A stretch of 64,000 nucleotides of DNA from assembly GCA_004335835.1 (NCBI GenBank), contig RWJK01001758.1, forward strand, positions 1-64,000, in the 5' to 3' direction. Shown piece after piece: positions 45,023-54,121 of this stretch. The notes beneath the pieces were generated by a model that did not search any database, was not told the DNA's origin, and saw only the letters and a program-made list of their open reading frames with translations. Every line of letters starts with the position of its first letter. The stretch's first letter is position 1. The DNA comes from Scenedesmus sp. ARA3. Its lineage: Eukaryota; Chlorophyta; Chlorophyceae; Sphaeropleales; Scenedesmaceae. The position numbers and the translations under genes were made by a program.

Positions 45023-46992
45023 AGGCTGAGGCGCAGCGCAAGCTCAAAGAGAACACCGCTTCAGCAGAGCGCAAAGCGGTTGATTCGCGCAAGATGCAAG
45101 AAGCGCAGCGGTGAGTGCAGTGGCAGCAGATGACGCTGTTGGCTGGGCATGGCTGCATGGCTGCTGTGGTGCTTTTGGGTCAGCAGCAGCCTGCAGTACG
45201 ATGCAGCTGCTGGTAACTATGCTACAGGCGCTGTGACTGCTGGTGGTGGGTTTGCAGCTTGATGCCCAGCGTGTCTGCTGTACAAGCGAGTGTGCTGCGA
45301 ATTCACCAAGCACAGAGCTAGCTTGGAGGACAGCCAGGTTGCCTGCTTCACTGGCACCGGCTGGCTCATCCATGATGGCATGCTGCTGGTGAGGGTCTGT
45401 AGGATATGATCGGTTAGGAAACAATTGTTATATGTTTCATGTCTGCTGCTGCTGCTGCTGCTGCTGCCGCTGCTGCTGCTGCAGGGCGCTGGAGGACTCC
45501 AAGGCCAAGCTGGAGCAGCTGCGGGCCAGCCGCCACATGGCATCAACTGCTGTATCTGCTTCAGTCTGCTGCTCCTGCTGCTGCTGCTGATGATGATGCT
45601 GCAGGGTGCTGGAGGACTCTAAGGCCAAGCTGGAGCAGCTGCGGGCCAGCCGCCAGATGGCAGCATTGGCAGACAACAGCAACGAGGGCGATGCTGGCGG
45701 CGGCAGCGGCAAGGGCGGCAGCAAGCGCAAGCGCGGCGGCAAGAAGGGCGCTGCTGGGGAAGACATGGGCGACTTTTATGTGGACGATGCGCAGCCGATT
45801 GAGCGGCTGCCTAAGGCGCGCAAGGACAATGATGATGTGCAGGTGCGCGCAGGACTGGATGATCGGCAGAAGCGGGGCTGCTACGCATCATCCGTGCCAC
45901 TGCTGCTGCTGCTGCTGAAGCATGACGTCAACTGGAGTGAGAATGTGCCTGGTGGCTCACGGTACTTTTCTCTGCAGATGTACAGCCGGTGACCACAGCA
46001 GCCCAGCACATAGTGCTGGTGCCGTCTTCACTGCCCACATTCCACTGTCACCTCCAACGGCGGTGCTGTACTGCACTTGCAGGAGAACTTGCGGCGCACC
46101 GGCTTGGATAGTGACGATGAGGACATCGATGAGGCTCGTTTATTACATTGGTCCCATTTGTTTACTCAAACATCCCTGTGCAAATGCTGCATGCTGCCAT
46201 ACCCTGCTGGAGAACTTGCGGCGCACCGGCCTGGAAAGTGATGACGAGGACATCGATGAGGCTCAGCCCCAATTGCTTAGTCAAATCACTCACTGCATGC
46301 TGTCTTTTGCCTTTGCAGGAGAACTTGCGGCGCACGGGCCTGGATAGTGACGATGAGGACATCGATGAGGCGCAGCTCTTTGGCAGCGATGGCGGCGATG
46401 ACGATGCAGCAGCAGCAAACGGCGATGTTGATGACGACGCAGGCGCGGCAGCAGCAGCTGGCAGTGGCAGGGGCCGGCTAAAGCGGCGAGCAGCAGCAGC
46501 AGAGGATGATGATGGTGATGCTGGCGATGCTGCTGCTGCTGCTGGTGATGGGGATGAGGTGATGGATGAGGCGCCTGGCGAGGGAGGCTTTGAGGTGGAT
46601 GCGCTCTTTGCTGACGATGACGATGATGCTGGCGAGGTGAGAAAGGAAGCTGGCACCAGCAACTGAGCAATTTGTACTGTGATGAACATGCGCCAGGAGC
46701 TTGCATTCTCCAATGCAGCACTCGGCATGTTCACGCAGTAGGGTAATGTGTTATGCTGCTACAGCACACCAAACTCAACCATGACTGATTGCTCTGCTCT
46801 TGTGCGTCATGCTGTCACCCACTGCAGGAGGGAGGTGAGGCAGCAGCTGCACAGCCGCGCAAGCGGCAGCGGCCGGCGCTTGAGTCTGATGACGAGGAAG
46901 AAGGCGGCTATGCTGCTGCAGCGGCACCGGCAGAGAACGGCGGCGGGGCTGCTGCAGCTGAGGAGGATGACATTGATGGGCTGTTTGAGTGA
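32873..46992 (+). CDS. CTR9: CTR9 homologue, TPR subunit of the Paf1 transcription elongation complex
   Basis: Twenty-three exons: 32873-33106, 33468-33686, 34351-34487, 34842-35037, 35518-35631, 36036-36167, 36932-37055, 37522-37622, 37985-38045, 38365-38581, 39541-39674, 40354-40558, 41064-41229, 41544-41666, 42225-42377, 42806-42937, 43261-43353, 43600-43707, 44653-44736, 45025-45110, 45605-45842, 46319-46636, 46828-46992. Total 3540 nt, 1179 residues, close to human CTR9. TPR repeats fill the first ~850 residues: ANPACPAEVRLG, YNMARLQEATGD, YIDCYLRLSAMA, IYAVNGLGTCLAELG, YVNLGNLWLARQQY and LLYMARAHHDAG follow the CTR9 order. A charged coiled coil (QAELAAAEAQRKLKENTASAE) follows, then a basic and an acidic tail ending EEDDIDGLFE. 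It acts in the nucleus on RNA polymerase II elongation. Introns carry many exon-edge copies, and a gap adjoins exon 19. Confidence 0.93.
33751..33943 (+). repeat. Two copies of CTR9 exon 2 end with donor
   Basis: SSEMLPS...MTRG.MAMAR followed by GTGAGC recurs at 33751-33826 and, more decayed, at 33891-33943. The first copy has an internal insertion. Both keep a good donor. Confidence 0.85.
35197..35275 (+). repeat. Copy of CTR9 exon 4 end with donor
   Basis: LALDPSSADALLGLAVKMFGSSSVQE followed by GTGCGGGG duplicates the end of exon 4 (35037). Identity is high, with a few substitutions. It lacks a nearby acceptor, so it could act as a competing downstream donor region. Confidence 0.85.
36256..36304 (+). 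repeat. Copy of CTR9 exon 6 end
   Basis: CHNALGDLAAAQHH is followed by TAA, copying the end of exon 6. The donor has been lost in this copy. Confidence 0.8.
36448..36931 (+). repeat. Three upstream copies of CTR9 exon 7 start, each with its own CTG tract
   Basis: Exon starts follow acceptors at 36448 (AICLDSNLPLPP), 36611 (AFRLDPKAPLPHLG) and 36773 (AIRLDPKAPLLHLG) before the real exon at 36932 (AIRLDPKAPLPHLG). The period is about 160 bp. Units after the first carry a preceding CTG tract of 12-16 units, so the tract was copied along with the splice site. Confidence 0.9.
37142..37295 (+). repeat. Two copies of CTR9 exon 7 end with donor
   Basis: LEIVLNALP plus GGTGGG (37142-37171) and LEKMLTALP plus GGTGGG (37268-37295) repeat the end of exon 7 at 37055. 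The same exon is thus duplicated at both its start and its end. Confidence 0.85.
38720..39093 (+). repeat. Two copies of CTR9 exon 10 end with donor
   Basis: A ~119-bp and a ~103-bp copy encode DEAGDDALAAQLAGDIEADE..LLNNTAVLKY with the same phase-2 AG and GT donor as the real end at 38581. They are nearly identical in protein. Differences are mostly silent, which suggests recent origin or conversion. Confidence 0.9.
39286..39463 (+). repeat. Two upstream copies of CTR9 exon 11 start
   Basis: AGSVGEAMALMNEAEASS (39286) and, after a clear CTGCAG acceptor, AGSVGEAMALMNET (39418) precede the real exon at 39541, which reads AGAVCEAMALMNEAEAS. Both copies leave the exon sequence soon after. Confidence 0.85.
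39734..40153 (+). repeat. Four copies of CTR9 exon 11 end
   Basis: ISMGYNMARLQEATG or close variants are encoded at 39734, 39861, 39988 and 40112, each followed by intron-like GTGCGC or a decayed version. The period is about 126 bp. One copy (39861) matches the real exon end almost exactly. Confidence 0.9.
40701..41063 (+). repeat. Three upstream copies of CTR9 exon 13 start (120-123 bp units)
   Basis: Copies begin at 40701, 40824 and 40944 after CTGCAG or ATGCAG acceptors; the real exon is at 41064. All encode DL.AARECVGKVGAEG.QDPYMQ. Units 40824 and 40944 are almost identical over their whole 120 bp, including the intron part with ACAAAACAAATGACTTTACG. This is the clearest recent amplification in the window. 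Confidence 0.95.
41725..41918 (+). repeat. Two copies of CTR9 exon 14 end with donor
   Basis: GLGTCLAELGHMAAAKQAFDE plus GTGGGC (41725-41788) and a shortened copy plus GTGCGC (41861-41918) follow the real exon end at 41666. Confidence 0.9.
42051..42112 (+). repeat. Upstream copy of CTR9 exon 15 start
   Basis: After CCGCAAG the sequence encodes FAKTKGLALPPDLYVTLG, a diverged copy of the real exon start at 42225 (SAKTRGFMRLPETYVNLG). The downstream sequence CACTTGCAATG[AC]GTCATG also recurs. Confidence 0.75.
42471..42540 (+). repeat. Copy of CTR9 exon 15 end with donor and intron start
   Basis: The end MYEHASKLHNH..AQ of exon 15 is copied with decay (TACGAGCATTGCCTCAAAGC) together with the first ~30 bases of the intron, GTGTGTGGGGCGCATAAGC. 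The duplicated unit clearly spans the exon-intron junction. Confidence 0.85.
42639..42742 (+). repeat. Two short upstream copies of CTR9 exon 16 start
   Basis: VLLYMP (after GCGCAG, 42639) and VLLYMA (after CCTACAG, 42722) precede the real VLLYMARAHHDAG at 42806. Each keeps an acceptor. Confidence 0.75.
43767..43921 (+). repeat. Two copies of CTR9 exon 18 end
   Basis: LHAQFCHQQLPS is copied at 43767-43801 and partly at 43897-43921. In both copies the donor GT has changed to AT, so neither can be used as a donor. Confidence 0.85.
44188..44227. repeat. Perfect inverted repeat, 17-bp arms
   Basis: TGCTTCATAAAAGTGAT at 44188-44204 is followed after 6 bases by its exact reverse complement at 44211-44227. 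It abuts and slightly overlaps the larger palindrome. Confidence 0.95.
44226..44311. repeat. Near-perfect hairpin, 41-bp arms and 4-base loop
   Basis: The arm 44226-44266 (starting CAGTGGTGCAACATACCAGG) pairs with 44271-44311 with a single mismatch, which would be a G-U pair in one RNA strand. The loop is TGAG. It lies in CTR9 intron 18. It may be a small-RNA precursor, a foldback element or an assembly artefact. Confidence 0.95.
44543..44706 (+). repeat. CTR9 exon 19 start duplicated on both sides of a gap
   Basis: CTGCAG plus AANLVRQAHAEEAMVQSQ occurs identically at 44543-44596 and 44653-44706, separated by 50 N. An exact copy ending at the first N suggests the two contig ends overlap and the duplication is artificial. 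Confidence 0.9.
44597..44646. other. Assembly gap (50 N)
   Basis: A run of exactly 50 N sits between two identical flanks. A round number like this is typical of a scaffold join of unknown size. Confidence 1.
45485..45542 (+). repeat. Upstream copy of CTR9 exon 21 start
   Basis: ALEDSKAKLEQLRASRHMA after CTGCAG precedes the real VLEDSKAKLEQLRASRQMA at 45605. The copy then runs into intron sequence with stops. Confidence 0.9.
46083..46266 (+). repeat. Two upstream copies of CTR9 exon 22 start
   Basis: ENLRRTGLDSDDEDIDEA (46083, after TGCAG) and ENLRRTGLESDDEDIDEAQ (46209, acceptor changed to CTGCTG) precede the real exon at 46319. The first retains a usable acceptor; the second does not. Confidence 0.9.
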
Positions 46993-48045
46993 GGCTGCTG
47001 AGAGGGTTGTGAATACCTGCACATGCACAAACATGTGTGTGGTTTGCATGCTGGGCTGATGGCTGCCAACAAGGAAAGCGTTCCTTGACAGCCTGGCTCA
47101 GCATTTGACTGAGAATCTATGCATTGCACATTGGTCTGGCGCGTGGGCGTGGTTTGCCTGCCCACGGCGCTGGGCACACCATGCTCGGAGAGAGACAGGC
47201 TGCTTGTGGGTCATCATCATGTTACTCATCAAGCCAAGCTGCTTGTGTGTGTGGCCCGGCTAAAGATGTAGCTGCTGCTGCAACCCAGGCTGTCCATGCC
47301 AGGCCACCGGCACCGCCTGCCGCAAGAGCGTCATTCGGCGGCAGCATCGCAGCTATAGCACCGCTGGGCATTGCGGCATCTGTGGTTTGCAAACCACCAA
47401 TTGGTGGTTGGCGCGCTGCTCAGCCAGTGCTGCCTGCTGTGCTTTCCCTGTCCTGTCGGTGCCTATGCTCATGGTAACAGCAGGACTTCTGAAGGTGTGA
47501 GTTTCTTCTCAGAATTTTGGCGAGAGGCCTTCTGTCTGCTGTGGTTGCTGGACAGCATGGTGGAAATGCAGCACCAGCGCTGGCGCCTTGTAGAAGCGGT
47601 GCAAATCTGCACGTAGGCCTGCAGCTGCATGACTGCTACAAGTACACGATTGCAATTCTGGAGACAATATTCAAGCACCACCGTCGGCAGCTCACCAGCC
47701 CTCATGACTTCACCCAACAAGCAATGACTGGTCACCGTGTGAACATGGCCGGCCCGTGGTATCCGGCGCGGAAATGCAAATGTGAACTGCATCGATCGGA
47801 ATATCACATATCTAAACTATTTTCAGAATATGATAAATGTTTTATAAACCAGGTCAAAAGGCTGATGTAACCAACTGCACCTCCGTACTGTAACAGCCGT
47901 TGACCCGAGCTGTTGAAGTAACACTCCATCGCCTGTGGATGATACAAGAGCAGTCCGCCACCAAAAGTATCGTCAACTGCTGCCATTTCTCTCAAGGGAT
48001 TGTCTTTTTGTTCGCACAGCTCCCTCAGAGCAAGTCGGTTGAACT
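46993..48045. other. Intergenic: CTR9 to PEBP, with overlapping palindromes
   Basis: No gene is seen. Two perfect palindromes overlap: GTGGTTTGCAAACCAC (47382-47397) and AACCACCAATTGGTGGTT (47392-47409). They cannot form hairpins at the same time. The last 250 bp before 48046 are AT-richer and probably contain the PEBP promoter. Confidence 0.6.
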
Positions 48046-49673
48046 ATGGCTCGCGTTCTCGCCACCTGCAGCCTGGTGCTGCTGCTAGCATGCGCCGCAT
48101 TCGCACAAACAGAGCAGCAGGCAGCCCCTGCGCCTACCACCAAGGGTAGCAAGGGCGTGGCTGATGACCTGAGGTTCATGATTCCTGCGGACATCAAGAC
48201 TATTCCCCTGGCGGTTACATACGAGAAGGAGCCAACCGGAGAGGTTATAATCAAGATCAACGCGAAGAACAGCGGCGTGACGGTGCCCCTTGCAGATGTG
48301 AGCGCTCCCGGAGCAGCAGGCAGTTTCAGCAACAGCAGCCCGGAAGAAGCCTGCAGACACGCCAAGTACTCGGAATCCCTTCTTATAAAGCTATAAACCA
48401 TACCAGAAATAACTTCTTGCACGCACACCTGCAGAGCAAGCTACTGCTCATGCCTCAGCAGTACACCATGTTGCATGCCAGCATCCCCACTGACAATTGG
48501 CACTTTTTTCCTGCAGGCTGCTGACTCACCTGCAGTGAAGCTGACCGGCCACCCCGAGTCCTTCTACACCCTGGCCATGGTGGACATCGATGCACCCGGC
48601 GGCCAGGGCGCAGCTGACAACACCAACTACCTGCACTGGCTGGTGGTCAACATCCCAGGTGCGCGCTGCAGCAGCATGCCTGCATGCTTTGTGGCCCCGG
48701 CACCACCCAGCTTTGCAGAGCACCGCCGTACCAGGTTGCTGAGCAGCACTGCCTGTTTACAAAGCAGTTTTAACAACTGCAACAAAACGGATGTGATGAT
48801 ACGGCGCTCGTACCACTTGTGGATTGTGTGTGTAGCTGCGTTGGACAGAGGAGCTGGAGTTGATTGCTGTCTGACTTGACGCTGGCATCAGCTGCTGATA
48901 CCATCTCACATGACATGTCCTTCAATACTTTCACAAGGACCTGCTCCTGTGCAGCCTGTAGCCTTGAGACACAGCACAACACTATCCAACAGGGCAGCAG
49001 TTGCAGTCAACCGACGCAGCTCACCCCTCGCTGGCTTGCACCCTCTCTAGCTTGCATACCCATCTAACGTATGTGCTGTTGTCTGTCCATTCCTGCGTGC
49101 TGCTGCCACCAATTGCAGGCCACCTGAAGGAGGGTGATGTGGTGGACACTGTGGCGGAGTACCAGGCCCCTGCTCCCCCTGCAGGCAACCACCGCTACAT
49201 CTTCACTGTGTACGAGCAGGTGAGAGCGGCGCAGCGCATGGGTGTTGTCTTGACATGGCTGGACACTGTGGACATGCTGCTGCTGATGAAGAAGATGATG
49301 AAAGGCGTTGCTTTGTAGCAAACCAGAGCTTGACCCAGCATCCACAGCAACTGCTCTGCTCGATACCACAATTGCGGCACGACTTCTGTTGCCAGGCCAG
49401 CCGTAGGGGCACCACCGCAGCTCCCAAACTCATGTCATGCTGCTGTCAAATATGGGATTTTTACTGCTCTACATATCATACACTCTGATAGGCCAAACAC
49501 TCTCCAACTTCTTGTTTGTGCTCCCTCTGCTGCTGCAGGCTGGCTTTGTGACCGACCCAGCACCCGTTGCTGACCGTGTCAACTTTGACTACGCCGCATA
49601 TCCCGACTCTCAGAACACCATCGGCCCAGTGTCTGCCATCTACTACATTGCCAGCGCCCCTGCTGCCCAGTAG
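48046..49673 (+). CDS. Secreted phosphatidylethanolamine-binding (PEBP) family protein
   Basis: Four exons: 48046-48297, 48517-48658, 49119-49219, 49539-49673. Total 630 nt, 209 residues, phases consistent. The first 20 residues (MARVLATCSLVLLLACAAFA) are a clear signal peptide with an A-F-A cleavage site. The PEBP signature follows: YTLAMVDIDAPG (the D-x-D-A-P ligand-site motif, residues 101-112), YLHWLVVNIPG with His124, and PPAGNHRYIFTVYEQ. The length fits one PEBP domain. Plant members such as FT and TFL1 are cytosolic, so the signal peptide is notable; other secreted PEBPs are known. Ligand and role are not inferable. There are no close exon-edge copies in this gene, which is unusual for the window. 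Confidence 0.9.
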
Positions 49674-51094
49674 ACTTCAGCTCGGAGCTTTTAGGCAGCT
49701 CTCTGTCAGCACTGCAGTGCAACTATTGGCACTAACTATTGGTGATCCAATGGTGGTGGCATAAGTATGGCTGGGGGTGGCTGCAGTTGTTCCTTTGCAG
49801 TGGCAGCGCTGCGCACTGCCAGGCTGGCATATTTCATTGAAGGAAGGAGAAGGGAAGTCGTGTGGAGGTGGTGACTCCAAGCGGTGTGGTGTCCTTATTG
49901 ATTGACAGCTGTAGTGGTACATGGGTGTGATCCGGTGTATGCAGATCTGGTAGATAGGTTTAGAGTGTGCTGAGTTGCAGTAAGTGGTTTGCTTGGTGTT
50001 GCAGCAGCAGCATGCTTGGCTGCGTGGTTGCATGTGTTGTCGCATCGGGGTTTGAGAAATATCACACGTCGGGACTGCTGAAGCAGCAGCCACTGTCAGG
50101 AGCATACCGCAGAGCATCTTGGTAACAATCTGTAAGTTTGCTGCTTCTTTGCTGAAGGCCCTGCACTGACTGACTCACGGACTTCAAGCCCAACGGGCTG
50201 CGGCATTTGGCAGTGCTTGAAAAATGTTAGAGGCCAGTGACACCAACGCAGCAAATGTGCTGTCTCACATGCTAGCCCGGCCCAGTTCTGGAGCAGCCTG
50301 ACAGACAGCCTTCGACACCTTGAACATGGCATGGCACAGATACGTGTGGCGCCAGCAGCGCTGCTGCACCATGTAGGCACCACCCACTGATGTGCATGCA
50401 GCACATTCACTTGTGAACTTTTGGAGAAGGCATCGCTCGACATGTATCTTTACAGGCCTGGGTAGGGACTTTGAAAACCATGCAGGGTCGAACTATGCGT
50501 TTTGCATGTAAGGGTAAGGCTGACAGTCTGCAAGCCGCGCTGTGGCAGTACAAACTCCTGTACATGTACTGCTGGATCAGCACTGCTGATCCAGAGGACA
50601 GCCGCAGTCGGCGATGAGATCGACGCAAATGTCCACTTATTGTTGTCTCAAAGTATATTGTGTTTATTGCATGGTGGTCGGTCGCCGTGGTTGCGTCGAT
50701 TTGGTTGCGCTGTGTCGTGCGCGTCCGTTTTCGCTGGGAACGGAAGCCTGTAACAGCCCCGGCTGCATGATCCATACTATGCGAGGCATATGAGGCTACA
50801 TACGTTCTAAGTCTACGAAACTCAGTCAATCAAGCAGCTAAGCATTTCACCTTGTTGCTGAGGCACTCCCGCCAAGCTTTCAGGTGAGAGCGACTGTTGT
50901 GCTCTTTTTTCGGACCCAGGCGCCGTGTCACCGTTGAATTGTCTGCTGAAATTCAACTGACCTATTTGCATATATCAACTAGTTGGATGAACATTGTACA
51001 TCTCGGGTCAGGCCTGCAGCATAGTGGTGTCGGTTTCAGAGCTTCGCAAGCGCTGCTTACTGTGCCTGCCCATGCTGCCGCAGGGTTGATCGCA
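49674..51094. other. Intergenic: PEBP to secreted repeat protein
   Basis: TGTAA at 50131 could be a poly(A) signal. An 11-bp-arm palindrome (CTGGATCAGCA, one base, TGCTGATCCAG) lies at 50572-50594. The region 50430-50900 is free of CTG tracts. No coding segment is recognised. Confidence 0.5.
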
Positions 51095-52667
51095 ATGAAC
51101 AGCAAGCTCATCGTAGCGTTTGCCCTCCTGGGCTGCCTGGCGCTTGCCAGTGCAGACAAGAATGCCACTGCACCACAGAAGCCAGCTGCAGGCGACAAGC
51201 CAGCTGCAGGCAATAAGCCAGTGGCAGGCGACAAGCCAGCAGCAGGCAACAAGCCGGCTGCAGGCAACAAGCCAGCTAGGTCAATGCCAGTGGAAAAGCA
51301 TGCTCCCCTGACTGGTGCGTTGGTTGCTCGAGCAGCTGCTGTTAGAAGCAGTAACCTTGCATCAGCCGTGGGCACTCTTTGAACACCATGCTTGCACATT
51401 GGTTGCACAGACTATATGCGTCAGCCAGACAAGGGTCGGCAGCTGCTCATGATTCTTACAAAGTTAACATGTACGGTCAGCACCAGCAAGTTGCTGCTGT
51501 ATCACAGTTGCTGCTGTATCAAGGGGTGATCCCTTGCACCCTGCTTTGTTGTCTTGAATGCTGCTTGCAGGTCTGTGGGAAGCAGTTGCCGCAGACGGGG
51601 CTGTGCGGGGCTACTGTGAGTCTATTTCAGCTCTCAGCAGCATTGATGTGGTCTCGGGCTTAGACAGATGCTGTGCCTGCGAATACTGAGCTTGCATGCA
51701 GCGCCACAGCTTGTTTGAGTCCAGACGCAGATCTGGTCGGGGTGCAGCAAATGGTCCCGCTTGCATAGCTAGACAAAGCCGCACACATGCGCTGTCAAGC
51801 AATTGCTGCTCCAGCGTTACTCCTGCTTGCTGCACGGTTGTTGCAACCAGCCTGCTTCTGCCACTCACTGCACTGCCACCCAGTGGCAGCTTCACTGAAG
51901 CCGGTCATCGTTTTCAATGTAACAATGTAACAAACGGCATACCCGTGCACACCATGCAGGGGCCATGGCTCATGTGAAGGGAGGCAAGGACTACATTGGC
52001 GCAGGTGCATCTCTGACTGCTGCTGCTGGCGGTGGCGTGGGCAACAGCACTGCCCTGCAGGCAACCCTTGTCAGCAGCCGGCCTAACAGCAAGGGCAGGT
52101 AAGCCAATCTTGGTAGCTACTAGAACTGAGTTCCAAGTATACGTAGCCAATCACGCATTCAGTTTTTGTGTATCAAAGCCACCCTGGTCAGCAGCCGGCC
52201 AAACAGCAAGGGCAGGTGAGCCAATCTTAGTCATAGCCTTTTGAGCTGACTTTTGAGTAGCCGTAGCCAGCCGCAACTTGAATGGTTTTGTAATGAGGCC
52301 ACCCTGGACAGGGTGCCAGTGCTGGTGCTGTGGCTGCGGCTGCTGTCGCTCACGCACACAGGTTCCCCACCTGGACCGCCGCCATCACAGCCCCAAACAA
52401 CCCCGCCTTCCCCACCAACCTGTCCTCCTACTGTACACTAACCACTGCTGCTGCTGCTGCTGCCGCTGCCACAGGTTCCCCACCTGGACCGCCACCATCA
52501 CCGCCCCAAACAACCCAGCCTTCCCTGGCATGACCCTGAGCATCGCCCAGCTCAATGCCACGCTGCTGTTCACATACAACACCACCACACCCATCACCAC
52601 ACCACCAAGTGCAGCCGGATCCATCGGCATGCTGCGCAGGGTGGGGCCCGTGCTGGCCAAGAACTGA
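51095..52667 (+). CDS. Secreted protein with Lys-Pro-Ala-Gly repeats, unknown function
   Basis: Four exons: 51095-51314, 51571-51615, 51960-52098, 52475-52667. Total 597 nt, 198 residues, phases consistent. MNSKLIVAFALLGCLALASA is a signal peptide. Residues ~29-60 are hexapeptide repeats KP[AV]AG[DN], encoded by an 18-bp tandem repeat. Then come GLWEAVAADGAVRGYWAMAH, a Gly/Ala-rich part, PTWTATITAPNNPAFPG and a Thr-rich stretch, ending GPVLAKN. No family is recognised. A cell-wall or extracellular role is possible given the export signal and the low-complexity linker, but this is inference. Its neighbour upstream is also secreted. The 3' end is repeated several times downstream. Confidence 0.65.
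51179..51283 (+). repeat. 18-bp coding tandem repeat (KPxAGx)
   Basis: About five to six units of AAGCCAGCTGCAGGCRAY encode the hexapeptide repeats. Units differ at one to three bases. Length variation between strains is likely. Confidence 0.9.
52178..52420 (+). repeat. Exon-edge copies in the last intron of the secreted repeat protein
   Basis: At 52178-52215 the end of exon 3 (ATLVSSRPNSKGR) is copied with donor GTGAGC. At 52362-52420, after a CACACAG acceptor, the start of exon 4 (FPTWTAAITAPNNPAFP) is copied. Both edges of one intron are therefore duplicated. Confidence 0.9.
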
Positions 52668-52736
52668 TGCTGCTGCCTTTGTTTACATCGGATGCTGATG
52701 ACACAAACTGCAGCACCAGCAGTAGCGGGGTCAGTT

Positions 52737-53009
52737 AGCATGCTGCGCAGGGTGGGGCCCGTGCTGGCCAAGAACTGAGGCATGCTGTTGTCACTTGACA
52801 TCGGGTGCTGGTGACTGCCAATGCAGCAGCCGTAGCAGTGAATGACTGCATCAGCAGCCTAGGCAGGGTGGGGGCCAGCGCTGGCCAAGAACTGAGGCAT
52901 GCTGATGTCACTTACAATCGGGTGCTGGTGACTGCAGTTGCAGTAAAGGCAGCGACAGCAGCAGTAACAGGGTCCTTCAACAGAATGGGGCCTGTGCTAG
53001 CCAGGGCGT
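52737..53009 (+). repeat. Three downstream copies of the gene end including stop codon
   Basis: MLRRVGPVLAKN-stop is repeated at 52737-52778, as a shortened version at 52861-52893, and as a decayed one at 52985-53009. The following ~70 bp (GAGGCATGCTG..TCACTT..CGGGTGCTGGTGACTGC) are repeated too. The period is about 120 bp. Confidence 0.9.
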
Positions 53010-54121
53010 GCTATGTTTTGTGGCCGTGTTGTGTTTGAGTCACTCGAGACTGTGCTGGTGACACCAACGCAGCAGCAACGGCAGCAGCCATGACTTCAAT
53101 GGCGCAGCACAGCGACACGGACTGCCCTAGCAGACCTGTTAAGTCTCCAGGCAGCAAGGCTCGGGCTGCAGATGCATTGACAGCGGGGCTGCAACAGGCT
53201 TAGTTGAGTATATAGCGCCGCATGATGTGTTTATGTGTGTGATCCTGATTGATGACTGCAGGACTTTCACACTGTAATGTGATTGTAGTACTGCTGTACA
53301 TGCGTGCCAACTAAGGCACAAGTGTATTGATGGATGGTATCATCATACATACCGATATTTTGGCAATAGCATGTTTGACCAAGGTAACGCACAGTACAGG
53401 TGCTGGCATGTTGATCATCAGCAAGCTGCAGTGGAACGCCCGGCACAGCAGCAAGCGCGCCCTGTCATGCTTACTAGGCTTAGCTTGACCGCGCCAGCTG
53501 ACCATGAATGGACTCCAAACTTAATTCTCGGAGGCTTCTTCAGCTCAACCGTTTGGCAGCTGGCAAGACAGTCACGTTTTAGTTGGCGCAAAGCCCAACA
53601 ACAGCGACGCGTGCATGTACCATTCAACCCGTGAATCAACGACCTGTGAGCCTGGATAGCCGCTGGCAGTCAGCATGATAATCGTCCCTCTGTCAAAGCA
53701 GTGCAAGCGTCAGCGTCACGCATGAACCGATGGGCTGTGAGTCAGTGAATGCTGCTGTTACATTGGCGCCACCCACAGAGCAGGAGCAAGTCATAGTTTC
53801 GCTCACCACCGCACGGTGACCGCCGGCAGCACAGCCATCAACACCAACTGGGTTGAACGGCACCGGCTGCAGAACCTACACAGCTGCTGCTGTCACTACA
53901 GCCACGGCAACCCAAGACAGTCAGCAGCACGCTAGGAAGCTGCGGCTTATAAAAGCTGAACACTCAGGCAGCAAACAGCCATAGCATACGCGCCGCATGC
54001 AACACACTTCCGGACTGTTCTTTCAGCCGCTCCTGTGGGGCGCGGGGCCGATGGCGACGTTGCTATGGCTTGAATGGTAACATGATGACACTTCTGGACT
54101 GGCTGTCCAAACACCTGCTGC
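53010..54121. other. Convergent intergenic region
   Basis: It lies between two convergent genes. I see no coding signal. TGTAA at 53273 is a possible poly(A) signal. The dispersed repeat copy B lies at its end. Confidence 0.45.
54035..54089. repeat. Dispersed ~55-bp repeat, copy B
   Basis: This matches 1548-1606 over GGGGCGCGGGGCCGATGGCG and TGCTATGGCTTGA.TGGTAACATGATGA. It lies just downstream of the PHT4-like gene's stop, and the other copy lies in an intron. Confidence 0.7.

Noticed and set aside
45599..46992. Acidic Asp/Glu-rich tail as a separate gene
   Set aside because: It joins in phase to the CTR9 exons, and an acidic tail is normal for CTR9.
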